The notes beneath the pieces are model-generated. The model did no database searches and had not been told where the DNA came from. It saw nothing but the letters and a program-made list of their open reading frames with translations. A stretch of 64,000 bases of DNA. Source: Aplidium turbinatum. Lineage: Eukaryota; Chordata; Ascidiacea; Aplousobranchia; Polyclinidae. The stretch is taken from NCBI GenBank assembly GCA_918807975.1, contig OU964922.1:1426001-1490000 (forward strand), given 5' to 3'. The position numbers and the translations under genes were made by a program. This document shows positions 11,601 through 22,700 of the stretch, in pieces; position 1 is the first letter of the stretch; each line of letters begins with the position of its first letter.

Positions 11601-14600
11601 TATCGCTGTGCGATGATCTGTGACGAAACAACCAATCAAATACTTTCATTGATTTCAGTTTTGTTACTTCGCGAATAGCACTTTTAGAGTGACTGACAGC
11701 TGCGTGTATGTGCAGTTGTGCACTTTACAACACTGTACACTACACATGACACAACAGTATCCTATCATCGTGTCATAACTTTCTTTATCTTATGCCGCAC
11801 CTGTAGACTTCTGAAAATGTGGTGGCACACCGAGTGGTGGGCGCGGAAAGTTTTTTATGTGTACCGGTATTTCTCTTGAATTTCTTGCATTTGTTTTACA
11901 TAGTCCTTATAATTGCATTATTTTTAATTTCCATGCGGCGCACCTTCCATGGCGCATCGTCTACGAAACGCCGCAATAGAGTAACATATCCAAATTCAAC
12001 TTTGTGATCTTCAGCAGTAAAACTTTGCTTTTACAAATGTAACAAAATAACTGTAAAACATACGAATCACGCAGATTGGTTTCGTCACAATGTAGCGAGT
12101 CATTCCTTTATACGTCACAGAGCAGGTGTAAAAGCCGGCATGATCAAACGAGACGGATGGAATGATGAGCTGAAATAAAGCAAATGATTACTAGACACCA
12201 GTAAGCATTTGTACTTGACGTTGAGGATAATCGTTTATCTTTGATGCCACCAGAGTGACTCTTCCAAAAACAATCCAAACAGTTTCTAACATTTGAAGAA
12301 TACAGATCATAGATGCCACACATTATATAAAATTGAATGAGTCAGTTCACCAGGCATTTAGTTCACTGACATGGCCGCCATGACCTTCTGGTGGAAACCC
12401 ACAAAGCGTTTCACGTGATTATCATCCGAGACACCTTGTGCTACTTTGGCGTAGTTTACGCCAGAAGAGCGTATCATGTTATTAAGACACATCGCTTACC
12501 TGGTTCTTATCGTTCTTTGAAACATCTTTAGGAAGGTTCGAGCAATTCCTTTCCCATCTGTACAGTCCTTTCTGGCTTTGTAAAATTTTTGGATAAGTGT
12601 GGATATTCTCTGCCAGATAAAATCAAAATGAAGTAACTATTTTTTTTTTCTCTTCTTAAAAACCAACAAACCGACAAAATTAACACCAACATACACTTAA
12701 TACACACAGCAAACAACAGAGAAACTTGGAAACTTTTCATGCAAGAGGCAGTCAATGCTTGGAATCAAGTGAGACAATATAAGAACTACTTCATTCAGAT
12801 GTAGTTTCGTGAGAGAATTTGCTTTTCGCACCACAGGCAGGCAAGGCACAACAATACAACAAAGTTGAGGGTAATATAATAATACGGTGCATTCCACACA
12901 TTTACAAATACTTTTAACAGTCGAACATTTTCAGCTTAACTTAAGCCCTTATCAAGAATCTGAAAATACTTCTAAGATGTTGTCCTTTTATTTTGAAATC
13001 GACGTTTAAATTTGAATCTATTAAGTCACCATCTAGCTACTGTAAGTCATTGCACGAGTCTCTTAAAAGTCAGCAGTTGTGAACTGAGCAAGCGACAACT
13101 GAGCAAGTGACAACTGAGTTAGCAACATTTCAGCAAGTGGCTGAAGTTGGTGAATGATGAAACTGAGCAAATAACATCTGAGCAAGCCGAAACTTGACAT
13201 GTCACAGTCAGTAAAATGAATTTGGCAAGCGATGACCAAGCAAGTCCGACGTGAGCATGTAAATCTCATTTGCTGACTTGGCAGTAGCTGAAATGCACTT
13301 GCTGAGTTGTCGCATGCTGAGTTGTTTCATGCCGAGTGGTCGAACTATCACATAAAGTTTGGTATTGTGACAAATCAGAAACACCTCGAAATAAAAACTT
13401 TTTAAAAAATACTGGCTCCTTTCTTGCAGAAGCAGTAACTCGTATCGCTGTGCAACTATAGTATAAACTACTTGGAAATTTTGAAGTAATTTCATTTTAA
13501 ACATTTTCAGCAAAACGGAATCCACATACAACGTTTTTTGTTGTCATTACATTTTGTCTTATATCTTTTTAACTTACTCAACCTTTTAGTGAACTCTTGG
13601 CATTTCGATTTGAAAATAAAATAAAAATACTTAACAGTTTTGAAGTTTTTGTATATGACGCTAGTAAGTTTGGCCGTTTGACAAAATTAAGAAATTTTGT
13701 TCGTGGCATTCGCGTATAATGGAAGGTACAAAATAAATTGAAACTCCTTTTCAAGCCAAGTCAAGGGTTACTTTGCACTGGAAATAATCTTATTGCTTAT
13801 GTGCTGCTCACCACTGCAGTCATAGATTTTAACGTCTCTCGTGATGTCATGAAACGTAGGCCTGGATTGATTTTGTATGACCTCCTGGCAAGTAAGTTGC
13901 TCGAAAGGGATGATATGGAGTTGGACTTCAGAGAAAAGGCATTTGCTCAAATGAGGAACCTTTCACGTACAAATAATATGATCAAAGTTATCTTCTGGTA
14001 TAAAATCTTTCAAACTGTCACCACACAATCCACACAATATTGCAATTGTTATGATGTCTTTAATTTAAAAGCCTGACGAGTTGCACGCAACTAGTAGCAC
14101 TTTATGCCAATATGATCAAACCATATGCAATATGCATGATATCAACCGTAAAAAAACGAAAACCTAGACAGCAAACCAGCCGTTTTTACATTGATTCAAC
14201 GTCTGCAGGCATTAAATCAGTGTAAGAAACGGCTGATTTACTGTCTGGGGAGGCATCTGCAGTTAATTAATATGCATCATGTTAACAATACTTAAAGGGT
14301 GTGGATGTATTTTTACAAAACATCACAAGCCTGTTTTTATTTTAATAATTTTAACCTTCTTCAAATGAAGTCTGCTCACCTGCATAGTCATCATGAACTT
14401 TAGTGAGGAATTGTATTCCAAATCGTCCAAGTGCAGACCAACTCTATTCTCGTATTCTAAAGAGTCGTATGTCACAGAAGCGTTGAAAAGCAAAGTGCCA
14501 TTCTCACTCCATATGTGACACTGAAATAGAAATCATCGATTGTTACGCTTCTACAGTTTACTTCTCATCATAGCCGCTAACAAAGTCTCACTAGTCTTTA

Positions 14601-15614
14601 GAGCAGGGATGCAGGTCAGATCCGGCCCATTTCTATAGTTGATACTTTTCACCAGACTATTGCAAAGACCATTGCACTCAACTAACCAAACAAAGCAGGG
14701 GCAGTTATATCTAAGAGATCGGCAGCGAGCGTGCAATTCATGGTTTAACAGGACCACTGGTCAAATTTTAAACTTATTTTGCTCATGATCTGAAAAGTTT
14801 GTCCAGCTCTGCGTTAGATGATTCCATGTGCAATGCAACAAAGAAAAAAAGGAAACATTAACTTATGTTTCCAATGTATACAACACAAGTTACTATGTAT
14901 AGTTTATAATGTCATCACATAAAGACGTTCATATTGCATATATCCTTTTACAATGCTGCCTTTGCCTGAGCAAACATTTTGTTGAATCGTTTTGCCCCTG
15001 ACCCAGAAAGACCATCCCAAAAACTCACCAACAGCTCATGATCTGAGTCCCATTCATATACTTCATTGAACTGGTAATAGAGATCGTTCAATCGAGACTC
15101 TTCCTGATCCAAAAACCAGTTGCAGCTTATCTGAAACGGCCACCCAGCGTACGTTGTGACGTAATTGGAGGGGAATGTGACGTTCTCGCAGTTAGTTATT
15201 TGATCTGTGGCGAAACAAATGAAATTTTTATTGAAATTGACAAAGTATGACCTGAGTTATATTTTGGCTGCAATTTTTACTGAAACATTAAATTGGAAAC
15301 GTTTTTAAAAATCACTTAAGGAATAAAAGTAGCTATAGAAATGGCTATCAAGTTAAGTAAATTGTTTAATCATGCAATGTTTAAAGGGTGTGATGTCAAT
15401 TCGAACCATGAAAACTTAAAACGCCACAACTCAAACACCACATTGAAAACAGCCATACTTTGTCTTGTGGTATTGAAATTGCTGAGTTTGAATAGCAGTA
15501 CCATGCTGTAACGTACAACAACTTACTATCAACCACAGATAGTTGAGATGATCCGTGTTGAGCTAACAGCAACATCGCAACTACTCCACTTAACAGAGTC
15601 TTGCTTGCAAACAT
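5397..15614 (-). CDS. IL1R-like: Gene A: interleukin-1-receptor-like protein (Ig x3, TM, TIR)
   Basis: Fifteen exons: 15527-15614, 15029-15204, 14380-14520, 13812-13959, 12500-12609, 12064-12169, 11472-11617, 9238-9326, 8961-9053, 8117-8364, 7268-7429, 6982-7088, 6411-6536, 5845-5868, 5397-5651. All join in phase at GT/AG sites (about 672 aa). Order: signal peptide (MFASKTLLSGVVAMLLLAQ), Ig1, Ig2 (LYRWERNC ... HAGFYTCSVTYKGM, very like the IL-1R WYKDC ... YTC pair), Ig3, a helix around ATIAGIGVGALCFFLIFVL, and a TIR domain beginning KKYGAFLCYN. IL-1R-family proteins sit in the plasma membrane, bind cytokine-like ligands and signal through TIR-TIR contacts with MyD88-type adaptors; here that role is inferred. 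The TIR boxes are divergent: no RDxxPG proline, and QY where FW is usual. The acceptors of exon 4 (13959) and of the 24-nt exon are the least certain. Confidence 0.85.
5845..5868 (-). CDS. IL1R-like: Gene A exon 14: 24-nt microexon in TIR box 3
   Basis: A 24-nt segment (CMKSTQYI) has a TGATTCAG acceptor and a GTAAGA donor, and keeps phase 0 on both sides. Joined to exon 15 it gives STQYILNYAIP, which lines up with the SKFWKRLQYEMP type box 3 of IL-1R-family TIR domains. Without it the domain would lack that strand. Evidence is phase plus alignment only. Confidence 0.5.
6411..7429 (-). CDS. IL1R-like: Gene A exons 11-13: TIR domain core
   Basis: Three exons (7268-7429, 6982-7088, 6411-6536) encode box 1 (YGAFLCYN), the GYKVYDERREGF region equivalent to box 2, then IRLSIARSHRVVILLS, GWSMLALQA and KLILILLPGIKEY. 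These match in order the IL-1R family beta strands and helices. The TIR domain is cytoplasmic and mediates adaptor recruitment in known receptors. The BB-loop proline is not present, so signalling by the usual contact is uncertain. Confidence 0.85.
7598..7817. mobile_element. Near-perfect hairpin MITE in gene A intron
   Basis: About 220 bp made of two inverted arms of about 100 bp around a short spacer near 7705-7715. The left arm begins GAAACAAAGTAGACAGTAT and the right arm ends with its inverse CTACTTTGTTTC. It lies in the intron between the membrane exon and the first TIR exon. It has no coding capacity; a foldback-type non-autonomous DNA transposon is likely. Confidence 0.75.
8117..8364 (-). 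CDS. IL1R-like: Gene A exon 10: Ig3 end, stalk, membrane helix
   Basis: Encodes the last Ig strands (NLTNYDYGTYILTLNII), a stalk, an uninterrupted hydrophobic helix of about 25 residues and the basic juxtamembrane segment RVYLKRYYGSYLP. It ends in a GTAAAT donor, phase 1. The sequence shared with gene B stops inside this exon, near 8250, just before the helix. This makes it the exon split by the tandem duplication. Confidence 0.85.
9806..9882 (-). mobile_element. tRNA-like SINE head (unit A)
   Basis: On the minus strand an A-box-like TGGTCTAATTGGG is followed by a B box GGTTCGATTCC about 40 nt later. The cloverleaf is imperfect and the copy at 25986-26063 arose by the segmental duplication. 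It is better read as a tRNA-derived SINE head than as a working tRNA gene. Confidence 0.55.
10031..11262. repeat. Sequence present in unit A but absent from unit B
   Basis: Flanks matching 26200-26290 of unit B border about 1.2 kb that unit B lacks. Inside is a degraded palindromic MITE heart near 10545-10600 (ATTGATTCAACGTTTGCAGA). No long coding frame. It is either an insertion in A or a deletion in B; no clean termini were seen. Confidence 0.5.
12656..12775 (+). mobile_element. LINE 3' fragment inside gene A intron
   Basis: Encodes NNRETWKLFMQEAVNAW, nearly identical to the C-terminal tail of a non-LTR reverse transcriptase fragment at 45738-45905. Unit B lacks it at the same place (27625-27660), so this short, 5'-truncated copy inserted into unit A after the duplication, or was lost from B. 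Confidence 0.7.
12835..12995. repeat. Interspersed repeat with hammerhead-like core (unit A)
   Basis: Begins AGGCAAGGCACAACAATACA and includes the minus-strand block TTGATAAGGGCTTAAGTTAAGC. Related copies lie at 27722-27768 plus 32420-32520, 53400-53440 plus 53705-53770, 54455-54530 and 49945-50060. This copy's catalytic-type core is mutated. Confidence 0.55.
13078..13340. repeat. Degenerate minisatellite-like tract
   Basis: Repeats a unit of about 15-16 bp of the form CTGAGCAAGTGACAA with much decay. The corresponding tract in unit B is 32600-32830, so it predates the duplication. Confidence 0.5.
14163..14249. mobile_element. Short palindromic MITE (unit A)
   Basis: About 87 bp with inverted ends CCTAGACAGCAAACCAGCCG and CGGCTGATTTACTGTCTGG, and the palindromic heart shared with 2300-2388. 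The orthologous copy is 33666-33752, so insertion predates the segmental duplication. Confidence 0.75.
15527..15614 (-). CDS. IL1R-like: Gene A exon 1: start codon and signal peptide
   Basis: ATG at 15612-15614 opens 29 codons with a hydrophobic core (LLSGVVAMLLLA) and a likely cleavage after GSS. The donor is GTAAGT (phase 1). A minus-strand AG after a pyrimidine-rich run lies 8 nt before the ATG. If the organism uses spliced-leader trans-splicing, as ascidians do, this could be the acceptor (inference). Gene B has lost that AG. Confidence 0.8.
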
Positions 15615-18600
15615 CACTTGTTCTATTAACTTACAACAAAAGGAAAAGTAGGTAAAGCTGAAACAAAAGCAGAACATGTGCAAAGTAATCTTCAATGACG
15701 TCAGTCTTCTAAAATCTCATCACGTTATTGGAATTCTTAAATGGTTCTTAGTACCGCCTGGTTGCAGGTTTTAGTGAGCTAGAAATGCTTTTACTGATAA
15801 AGAGTTGCAGATTTCAATAATTATGACTGGTAAGAACAAAACTGCATAAACTTTTGTCCATTTCTATGTTTTGTAATTTAATAAATTATTTGCAAATAAG
15901 GAAGAACATGTATTACCAAAGTACACAACTAGCTAAGCTACTGCTAAAATGCCAAAGTAATGAAGGATGCCTTCGCCAAAAAGTTCTTGTACAGTAAGAT
16001 GAATAGCAGAGAGTACGTTGGATGCATTTCAACCTAACTGGATAGCATAAGTCACTGGCTGTGACATTTATTTGAGAGGAAGGGGATTTTGTCAAATTTA
16101 CGGTTTATTGAATCTTAATCTTCTCTTAAAAATTCAATCCAGCTGAAATCTTTTTCGGTCTATCTTGTGTTTCAGAACAAAACGATTTCTTGGATTCGCC
16201 CCCGCGCTTTTGAAAGCGAAAACACAATTTCAATAGAACAATCTGTGACAAATTGATTCAATAAACATTTCCGTAAACGTATGTTTTACTACTTTGTTCC
16301 TCATCACTGGTCTCAGCAGTTTTTACATGTTCCACAACCACGAAAGTCAAATAACCGTCGAATGGTCTTGCTTAGTTAGAATAAAATAAAAAGAACAAAC
16401 TTTTTTTCATCAAAGTCTACTGGATCTGCGTAAAGACAGTGGCATCACACAATGATTTGAACAGCTCTCACATGGTTGATACAATGATGTACATGGCCAA
16501 TTGGCCATCTGCAGGATTGCAGCGTTCAACGTGTAGAAAAAATAAAGTGAAGCAACGTAATTTTTCCCTGAATCAATAAAATGACACAAAATGAAAACAG
16601 AAACATAAATCAATTGGATGTTGAGGAGCATTGACTTTCACGTGACAAAGTCACGTTTCATTTATTATCGAATTTGCTTTTGTTTGTAAAAAACTACGCT
16701 CATGATACAAAAGGTTGAAAGTGGATGAAAGGGAATATTCTTCTATTGGAAATGTAGTACGCTAAAGCAAAAGTTATTGACCTGGTAATTGCACATTGTG
16801 ATATCATAATCCGCAATCGATATATTGTGACATTTAAAACGTGTTGAATGAAAAGCGCGCAGTTTCTTCGACCAGAGTACCTGGGCTGGCCCCACACTTT
16901 CTGCTCTGCAATTATTTATTGCACAACATAAATAATTAACGCGGTTCAAGGATTAGTGAAACGAACGAGACGAACAAAGTGCTATGGAGCTCCACCATGA
17001 AAGCTTTTTGTATTTTTTTCGTTTTTTTTGTACTTGATTTTAAATTGATTTTAGTGAAAGCCAAAGAAAACTTGTGATTGAAAAACTGCACAGCCCATAT
17101 ACTCCTCAGGAAGAAAAGTATCGGCATATTGTTTATACTATCTGGACAGAAAACAATCTTTCTGCCATAGCCAAGAAGCTTTTCCGAAAAACATCAAATG
17201 AACTTTTTCGTTCTCAGATAAATTAAATAAATTCTTAATCGTTTACACACAGATATTGATTTGTTGCACAAAAGCAAGCACACATAATATGGGTGCACAA
17301 TTAGTTTATATTAACGAATTATTTTGGTTTATTTGGCGTCCAACAAAACAACACCAATAGTGCAGATGTAGATTGTAGAAGTTTTTCAACTTACAACATG
17401 ATAATTCACAAAGTAACAGTTGAACAACGTGTGAATATGAATCATTCTATGAAGATTTCCACAGACTCATCGGCCTGTTAGTGCTTGATTGCAGTTAGGC
17501 TAAGTTTCCATCGTATCCAGGCTACTCCCGAATGTTGACGCACGGGAAGGCAAGGAAACCAATTTTCGTGTGCACCTTCATGTCATTAGGTGACTCACCA
17601 TAGACTCCTGCTTTTGATGAAGGTCGAACCAGCGCCCTGTCGAACGTTGTACATGTTCCAAGCTCTTTCATGCAGCCAACCACGATAGATGTTCATGTTC
17701 AAGCAAAAGTTGATGCTTTATTTACGTTAAACAAACGTCTTTTTTGGTTAAATTTACCATCTCAAGAGGTTCTTTTCCGCAAATACTGTTGAGTAATGTC
17801 CTGTCTTTAACTTATGCATAGTGACCTTTTCCTGGCAAGCCTGGTCAGTGTCAGACGCTGTGACATTTTAACCTTGTTTCGTGTTTTCTCAACTCAATAT
17901 GCTTGCGCAGTAAACGTAAAGGCGGTTTAGATGAGAGCATTACACATGGGCTGCAACCTTTCATGTCTTCATTTATGATAATATGCCAAATAGTTTCAAC
18001 AGCGACACTATGGCTGCAAACATGGGACGAGAAAAGTTTACTTTTGTTCAACGTTGCTTGCTTTAAGGGAAATCCCTTTTTGTTGTAGTAATCTTAACGT
18101 TTTGTGACAAGCATTTTAATCAAATGCGTTCTGCCATGGCATACGAGAATGCTATGGTTCTGCTAAACGACAATGATGAGGAGTGGCCATCCTCCAAGTG
18201 GTGAAACATTACATCAGCACAAATGAAAATATCTTATTGCAAACGTTCACGTATAATGCAGAAACAATGATGTTGTATTCAATAAGATAGACCATGACAT
18301 GATGTAGTGGGTGTACCAGCGACTTGTCGTGGAAGGTAATCACCATATTTCTGATTGCAACACAAACATAGAGGCCTTATTATTATTTGTGTTTAGTTTT
18401 CTACCATTCCAGATCACTTTCATTTCAAATGTCCACCAACAGAACACATTGAGCAGAACGTGTGATCTGCAAAGCCACGTGGGATTTTGTGTCAAACTTT
18501 AGGTCATACGAAGGACAATAGTTTGAAATGCTGTTTGAAAGGATATCGCTGTCACACACAAAAACATGCTTTTATTGAAAGTTCAAGCATCTCTGGTTGA

Positions 18601-19212
18601 AGTAACACACAATTATGAACAAAAAGATCTAGAGTAGTAAAGCAGTTCAATCGCTTCTTGCTTGTCCGATCACAGTCATAGCCCCTCACCTGCTGTACAT
18701 AGCTCTTTCTGTTATAACTAAATAGCGCTACTTAAACTGATGTACTAAGTTGAGTAATAACCATTTTAAGTTTGAAACTACTCATAGAACGCAAACAGCA
18801 GCATGCCCTGCATTGTCTCATGCAACAAACTTCTTTTGCAATAAACTAATCAAATGACAGACAATAGTTTTAATTAAAAAGTATCGTGTGATACTTCTAT
18901 ATTCAAAAACCCAGTGACTTTATCATTAATACAATAGTTTCGTGACCAGCTATGCTAAATACTAGCACCGCCCCGTTGCCAATAGACGCCTCATCAATCT
19001 AAACAAAGGATGTTAATAACTGAGGATACGATCCTGCTTGCGTCTGAGCTGCGTCGCGTCAATAATGGATTCTACGAATGACATTAATAAAAAAATAAAC
19101 ATGGCGGCTCACTTAGCTGAAATTGTAGATGAAAGTTTGAAACATTCACTTTGTTAAAGCTTAAACGCAAGATTTACGCTGTGGTCACTTGTGGTTTGTG
19201 GTAGCCTATAGA
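15615..19212. other. 5' flank of gene A
   Basis: About 3.6 kb upstream of gene A, collinear with 35126-39394 upstream of gene B apart from B-specific insertions. It must hold the gene A promoter, but I see no TATA box or other element I can defend near the start. No other gene. Confidence 0.5.
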
Positions 19213-19392
19213 CTAGGGTTTCCCAAACTATGGGTTACAAACCCAAATGGGGTCGCAAATCATAATCTTAGGCTCGCCAAATAAGCTGAAAGTGGATCTA
19301 TAGTGAGCAGTTTGCAATTAAAACTTCCAAAGGGGTCACACAAAAAAAATTCTAAAATAGGGCTGCATCATAAAAAGTTTGAAAAGCCTTGG
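19213..19392. mobile_element. Small hAT-type MITE (unit A)
   Basis: Begins CTAGGGTTTCCCAAACTATG and ends AGTTTGAAAAGCCTTGG, imperfect inverted ends of the CAGNGNTTCNCAAACT kind typical of hAT relatives, with an internal GGGGTCGCAAAT. The orthologous copy at 39395-39570 dates it before the duplication. Confidence 0.6.
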
Positions 19393-19627
19393 TCTACATG
19401 CCTTTACATTTCATTTGCTGATCTCTGAACAACGTTTCAAAATGCTGTCAGTGTATCACATTTCTTGCTATCCTGCCATTTTGATAATCCCAGCCAGCAA
19501 CGTTGCGTTTGGACATCGGGTCAACGTCGCTGGATGTTGAAACGATGTAAAAATGGCATCTTCTGCTAGCTGAGATGTAAACATGAGCTGGGAACTCCAT
19601 CTTCGAACTCACTATGTCGCTTGATCA

Positions 19628-19769
19628 TCATAAAATTTTTACGAGTTTGGTCATCAAGGATGGGAGAGGGTTTGAAGACAATATTAATGTTATGTTGGCA
19701 CTGGCACTTTCTTCCAGAATGATGTTTAACGTCAAGATGTAGGCGCCATAGTCATAGTCGGAGAGGTTT
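19628..19769 (-). CDS. IL1R-like: Gene B last exon: chimeric end created at the breakpoint
   Basis: Matches gene A exon 10 from the acceptor to LPSLM. The sequence then changes to the far end of duplication unit A, adding TKLVKIL and a TGA. The donor and membrane helix of exon 10 are absent. No strong AATAAA lies close downstream, which leaves the 3' end open. Confidence 0.75.
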
Positions 19770-22700
19770 CTGGAAGCGATAAAAACAAAGTTAAATTGAT
19801 GATAATTTATTATATTGTAAGCCCACAATGACAACATCTTACATTGCATTTCATATATTTCATTGCTGTTTGGTTTGAGGAGTTTGTGTGGTCTATCAGC
19901 AGGCAACGTCCCACACAGCTAGTAATGTAGGCTACGTTAAAACAATTAGCTTTAAACCTTGAAAATTTTTGCCAGCTTTTCGCTTTCATAAACGTGCTGG
20001 TATGGCTTATTCCCCCTGGTTAGATTACTTTTACATTTGGCATGGCATCGTTAGTAACTAAAAGTAAAATGATTTTGACTACCAGCAATGGGCAAGCAAG
20101 TTGCGTTTCGGTTACCATATCGGTGTAACTTCTATGGTAGCCATCATCTTATTAAAGTGTTGAACAAAAGATTAAACCAGATTGAAGAACAAACTGAAAA
20201 TCTGTTACAATCAATTGTTTGAGCAGACCACATATGTCATGATATGACACCAGAGGGGCCTTGATATGATGCCTGCGATAAGTGCTCTGAGGCATAAATT
20301 GTTGCAGCTATGGGTGAGCAATTTGCAAAGGCAAATATTTGCAACCTTCAAAGAACGACTAAGGTCAGAGTGATGACGAAACACTCCACTTACTTTATGG
20401 TGAAGGAGAACGCAACTAAAGCGTCTCCACTTTCCCTTTCTTCTTCAGTTGCAATTGAAAGGAAACAGGCGTTTTGCCGAAATGTGCTGAACAAAGAGTT
20501 TAAATTTTAACACAGACGACAAGATTTTAACAGTACACGAGGACTTATTGCAGGGTAGTAAGGCTTATATTTTGTAAAAAACAGGTTATTTTGTTCAGAT
20601 TATCGATTCAATGAAAAAGAGTCCACTAAAACAGCGGTTCTCAACCTGTGGTCCGCGGGCATTTGCCTGATGGTCCACGAGCAAAGTCTGAAATCGTTGT
20701 TTTTTAACCCTTTGCATAAAAGTTGTTAATTTTATCAAGGCTCATCCACTAAATTGTCGTCTCTTTGCTTCATTATGTTCGAGTATGGATCTTGATCATG
20801 AACAGCTACTGATGCATACTCAAGTTCACTGCTTATCAAGGGGAAAAGTGTTTAACAGACTGTTTGAGTTACGTGATGCTGTGAGAGAGTTTCTTGGACA
20901 AAAAATCCAAGCTTGTTGCTTATTTCAACGATAGCTTTTGGTTGCTGTTCTGGCTTATTTGGCTGACATTTTTGAACAACTGAATAAACTTAAATTCATC
21001 GCTGCAAAGGAAGCAGACAAAGTTAATTACGTTCAGTGATAAACTGTCTGACTTTAAGAAAAAACTTTATCTTTGGAAGACAAGATTATTGCAAGGTAAA
21101 TTTGACATATTTGATCAATTGAAGGCTACGACTTTACTGAGAAACCAGAAAATGCTGAAATCAATAAACAACTGTTGACGAATTTTATTTCTGACCATAC
21201 TCAGTCACTGTAGGATCAATTCAACTTCTACTTTGGTGATTTGAACATTCAAAGTTTTTCATGGGTTTCCAGTCCGTGAACTGACCAGTGACACTACTTT
21301 GAATAATATGTTGCTGTTGCATCCATCTGAGAGTGAACTTGATAAAATTTTGGATACAAACTTCACATGAGTATCCACAACTGTCTTAGAAAGCTTTAAA
21401 AATAATTTTACCTTTTGCGACATCTTACAGTATCTTTGTGAATGTGGATTTTCTGCACTGGTTACAATAAAAACAAATTATTGTTCTCGTCTTGAAGTCG
21501 AAGATGAACTCCGATTGAGTCTTTCAAGTATTACACCTCGTTTGAATATGCTATGTTCAAATGTGCAAGCTCAAGGCTCGCACTAAATGTAGCAATCTTT
21601 CTAAAACCAACTAGGCCTACTGTTTATGACTTATCAAGCAATAAGTGACATTTATTCGGTACAAGGGGAGGAGGAAGGGAAGTAGTGGTCCGTGACTGAG
21701 AAACAATTTTTTTAAGTGGTCCTTGAATCTCAAAAGGTTGAGAACCTCTGCACTAAAAGAAAGAAGTCTGTTTGACACCCGACAACTCACTATCGACAGG
21801 AAACGCGTTCTTGGCTTGTCTTGTCAGTGAAATCACAATGGGATACAACGTTTGAGGTTAAACTTCCATTCGGCTGCAACTGAAACAACAAAATAAAATT
21901 ATGAAGCATTTTAGCCAATTGGAGGTTGGTTGTTTAGTAAAGTCACCTTCACTGCTATCTTATGAATCTTCCTATTCATTCAAGTTACCTACGTCGGTTC
22001 AACTAAATCAGATTATGTCAATTACAGTATTGGAGGCTTTCTACAAAACGTTTTTTATGCTGCATGCAAGTAAAAATTCTAACAAAAACATTGGTCTTTT
22101 TTACATTAATGCAATGTCTGAAGAAAATGACCAATTTCAAGAATTGGGATAAGCAAGGTTATAATTAATTAAGCCACTTTAATGTCACAACTTTTGCAAG
22201 AGCATGTAAGACATGAATCAATCAGAACATAGGCGTGGCCAGGGGAGGGGGGGCGAAAGGGGCCATGGCCCCCCCCCCCCCCCAAATTTTCCTAGTTTGG
22301 ATTCCGAAGTTGAGCCCTTTGTTGAAAATGTAATAAAATTTGCAGAAATTTATGACTTTTTCCAAGACATCTGGCTATTAACACCCCCCAGGACTTGTTT
22401 TAGACACACAGAAAGGCACCAATCAATTTTGCAAATCGTAAATCGCGCAAACTTTACGCGATTTACGTTTCTTTGAACTAATTTGTGGAAGCAATTCCAG
22501 AATGGCTTACTCTCTTGGTTTTCGTGTAGTTTTTGAGTTTTTGTGTAGCTGAGTTTTTGGTGTTCTCTAATTTTAGCTGCAGTTTTTGCCCGTTCGTGTG
22601 TAAGAGCTACCTTTAATAAGTTAATAGCTGTTTATCTGCTAATAAACTTCATACAAATATTACCCTAAAACTGTTTCCAGAAAGCGCTATAATCCATTAT

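Larger units (their letters stand above)
8250..19645. repeat. Tandem duplication unit A (about 11.4 kb)
   Basis: This interval aligns collinearly with 19646-39815: exons, introns, a SINE, MITEs and the 5' flank of the receptor gene are all in the same order. Its right end (GATCATCATAAAA near 19625) has its counterpart near 39805. Its left end lies inside gene A exon 10. Exon divergence is about 4-6% by hand count. Confidence 0.85.

Noticed and set aside
13738-14076. 112-codon plus-strand frame conserved in both duplication units (also 33278-33586)
   Set aside because: Its conservation comes from the duplication, and it is the antisense shadow of gene A/B exon 4 on the minus strand, which aligns with IL-1R Ig1-Ig2.
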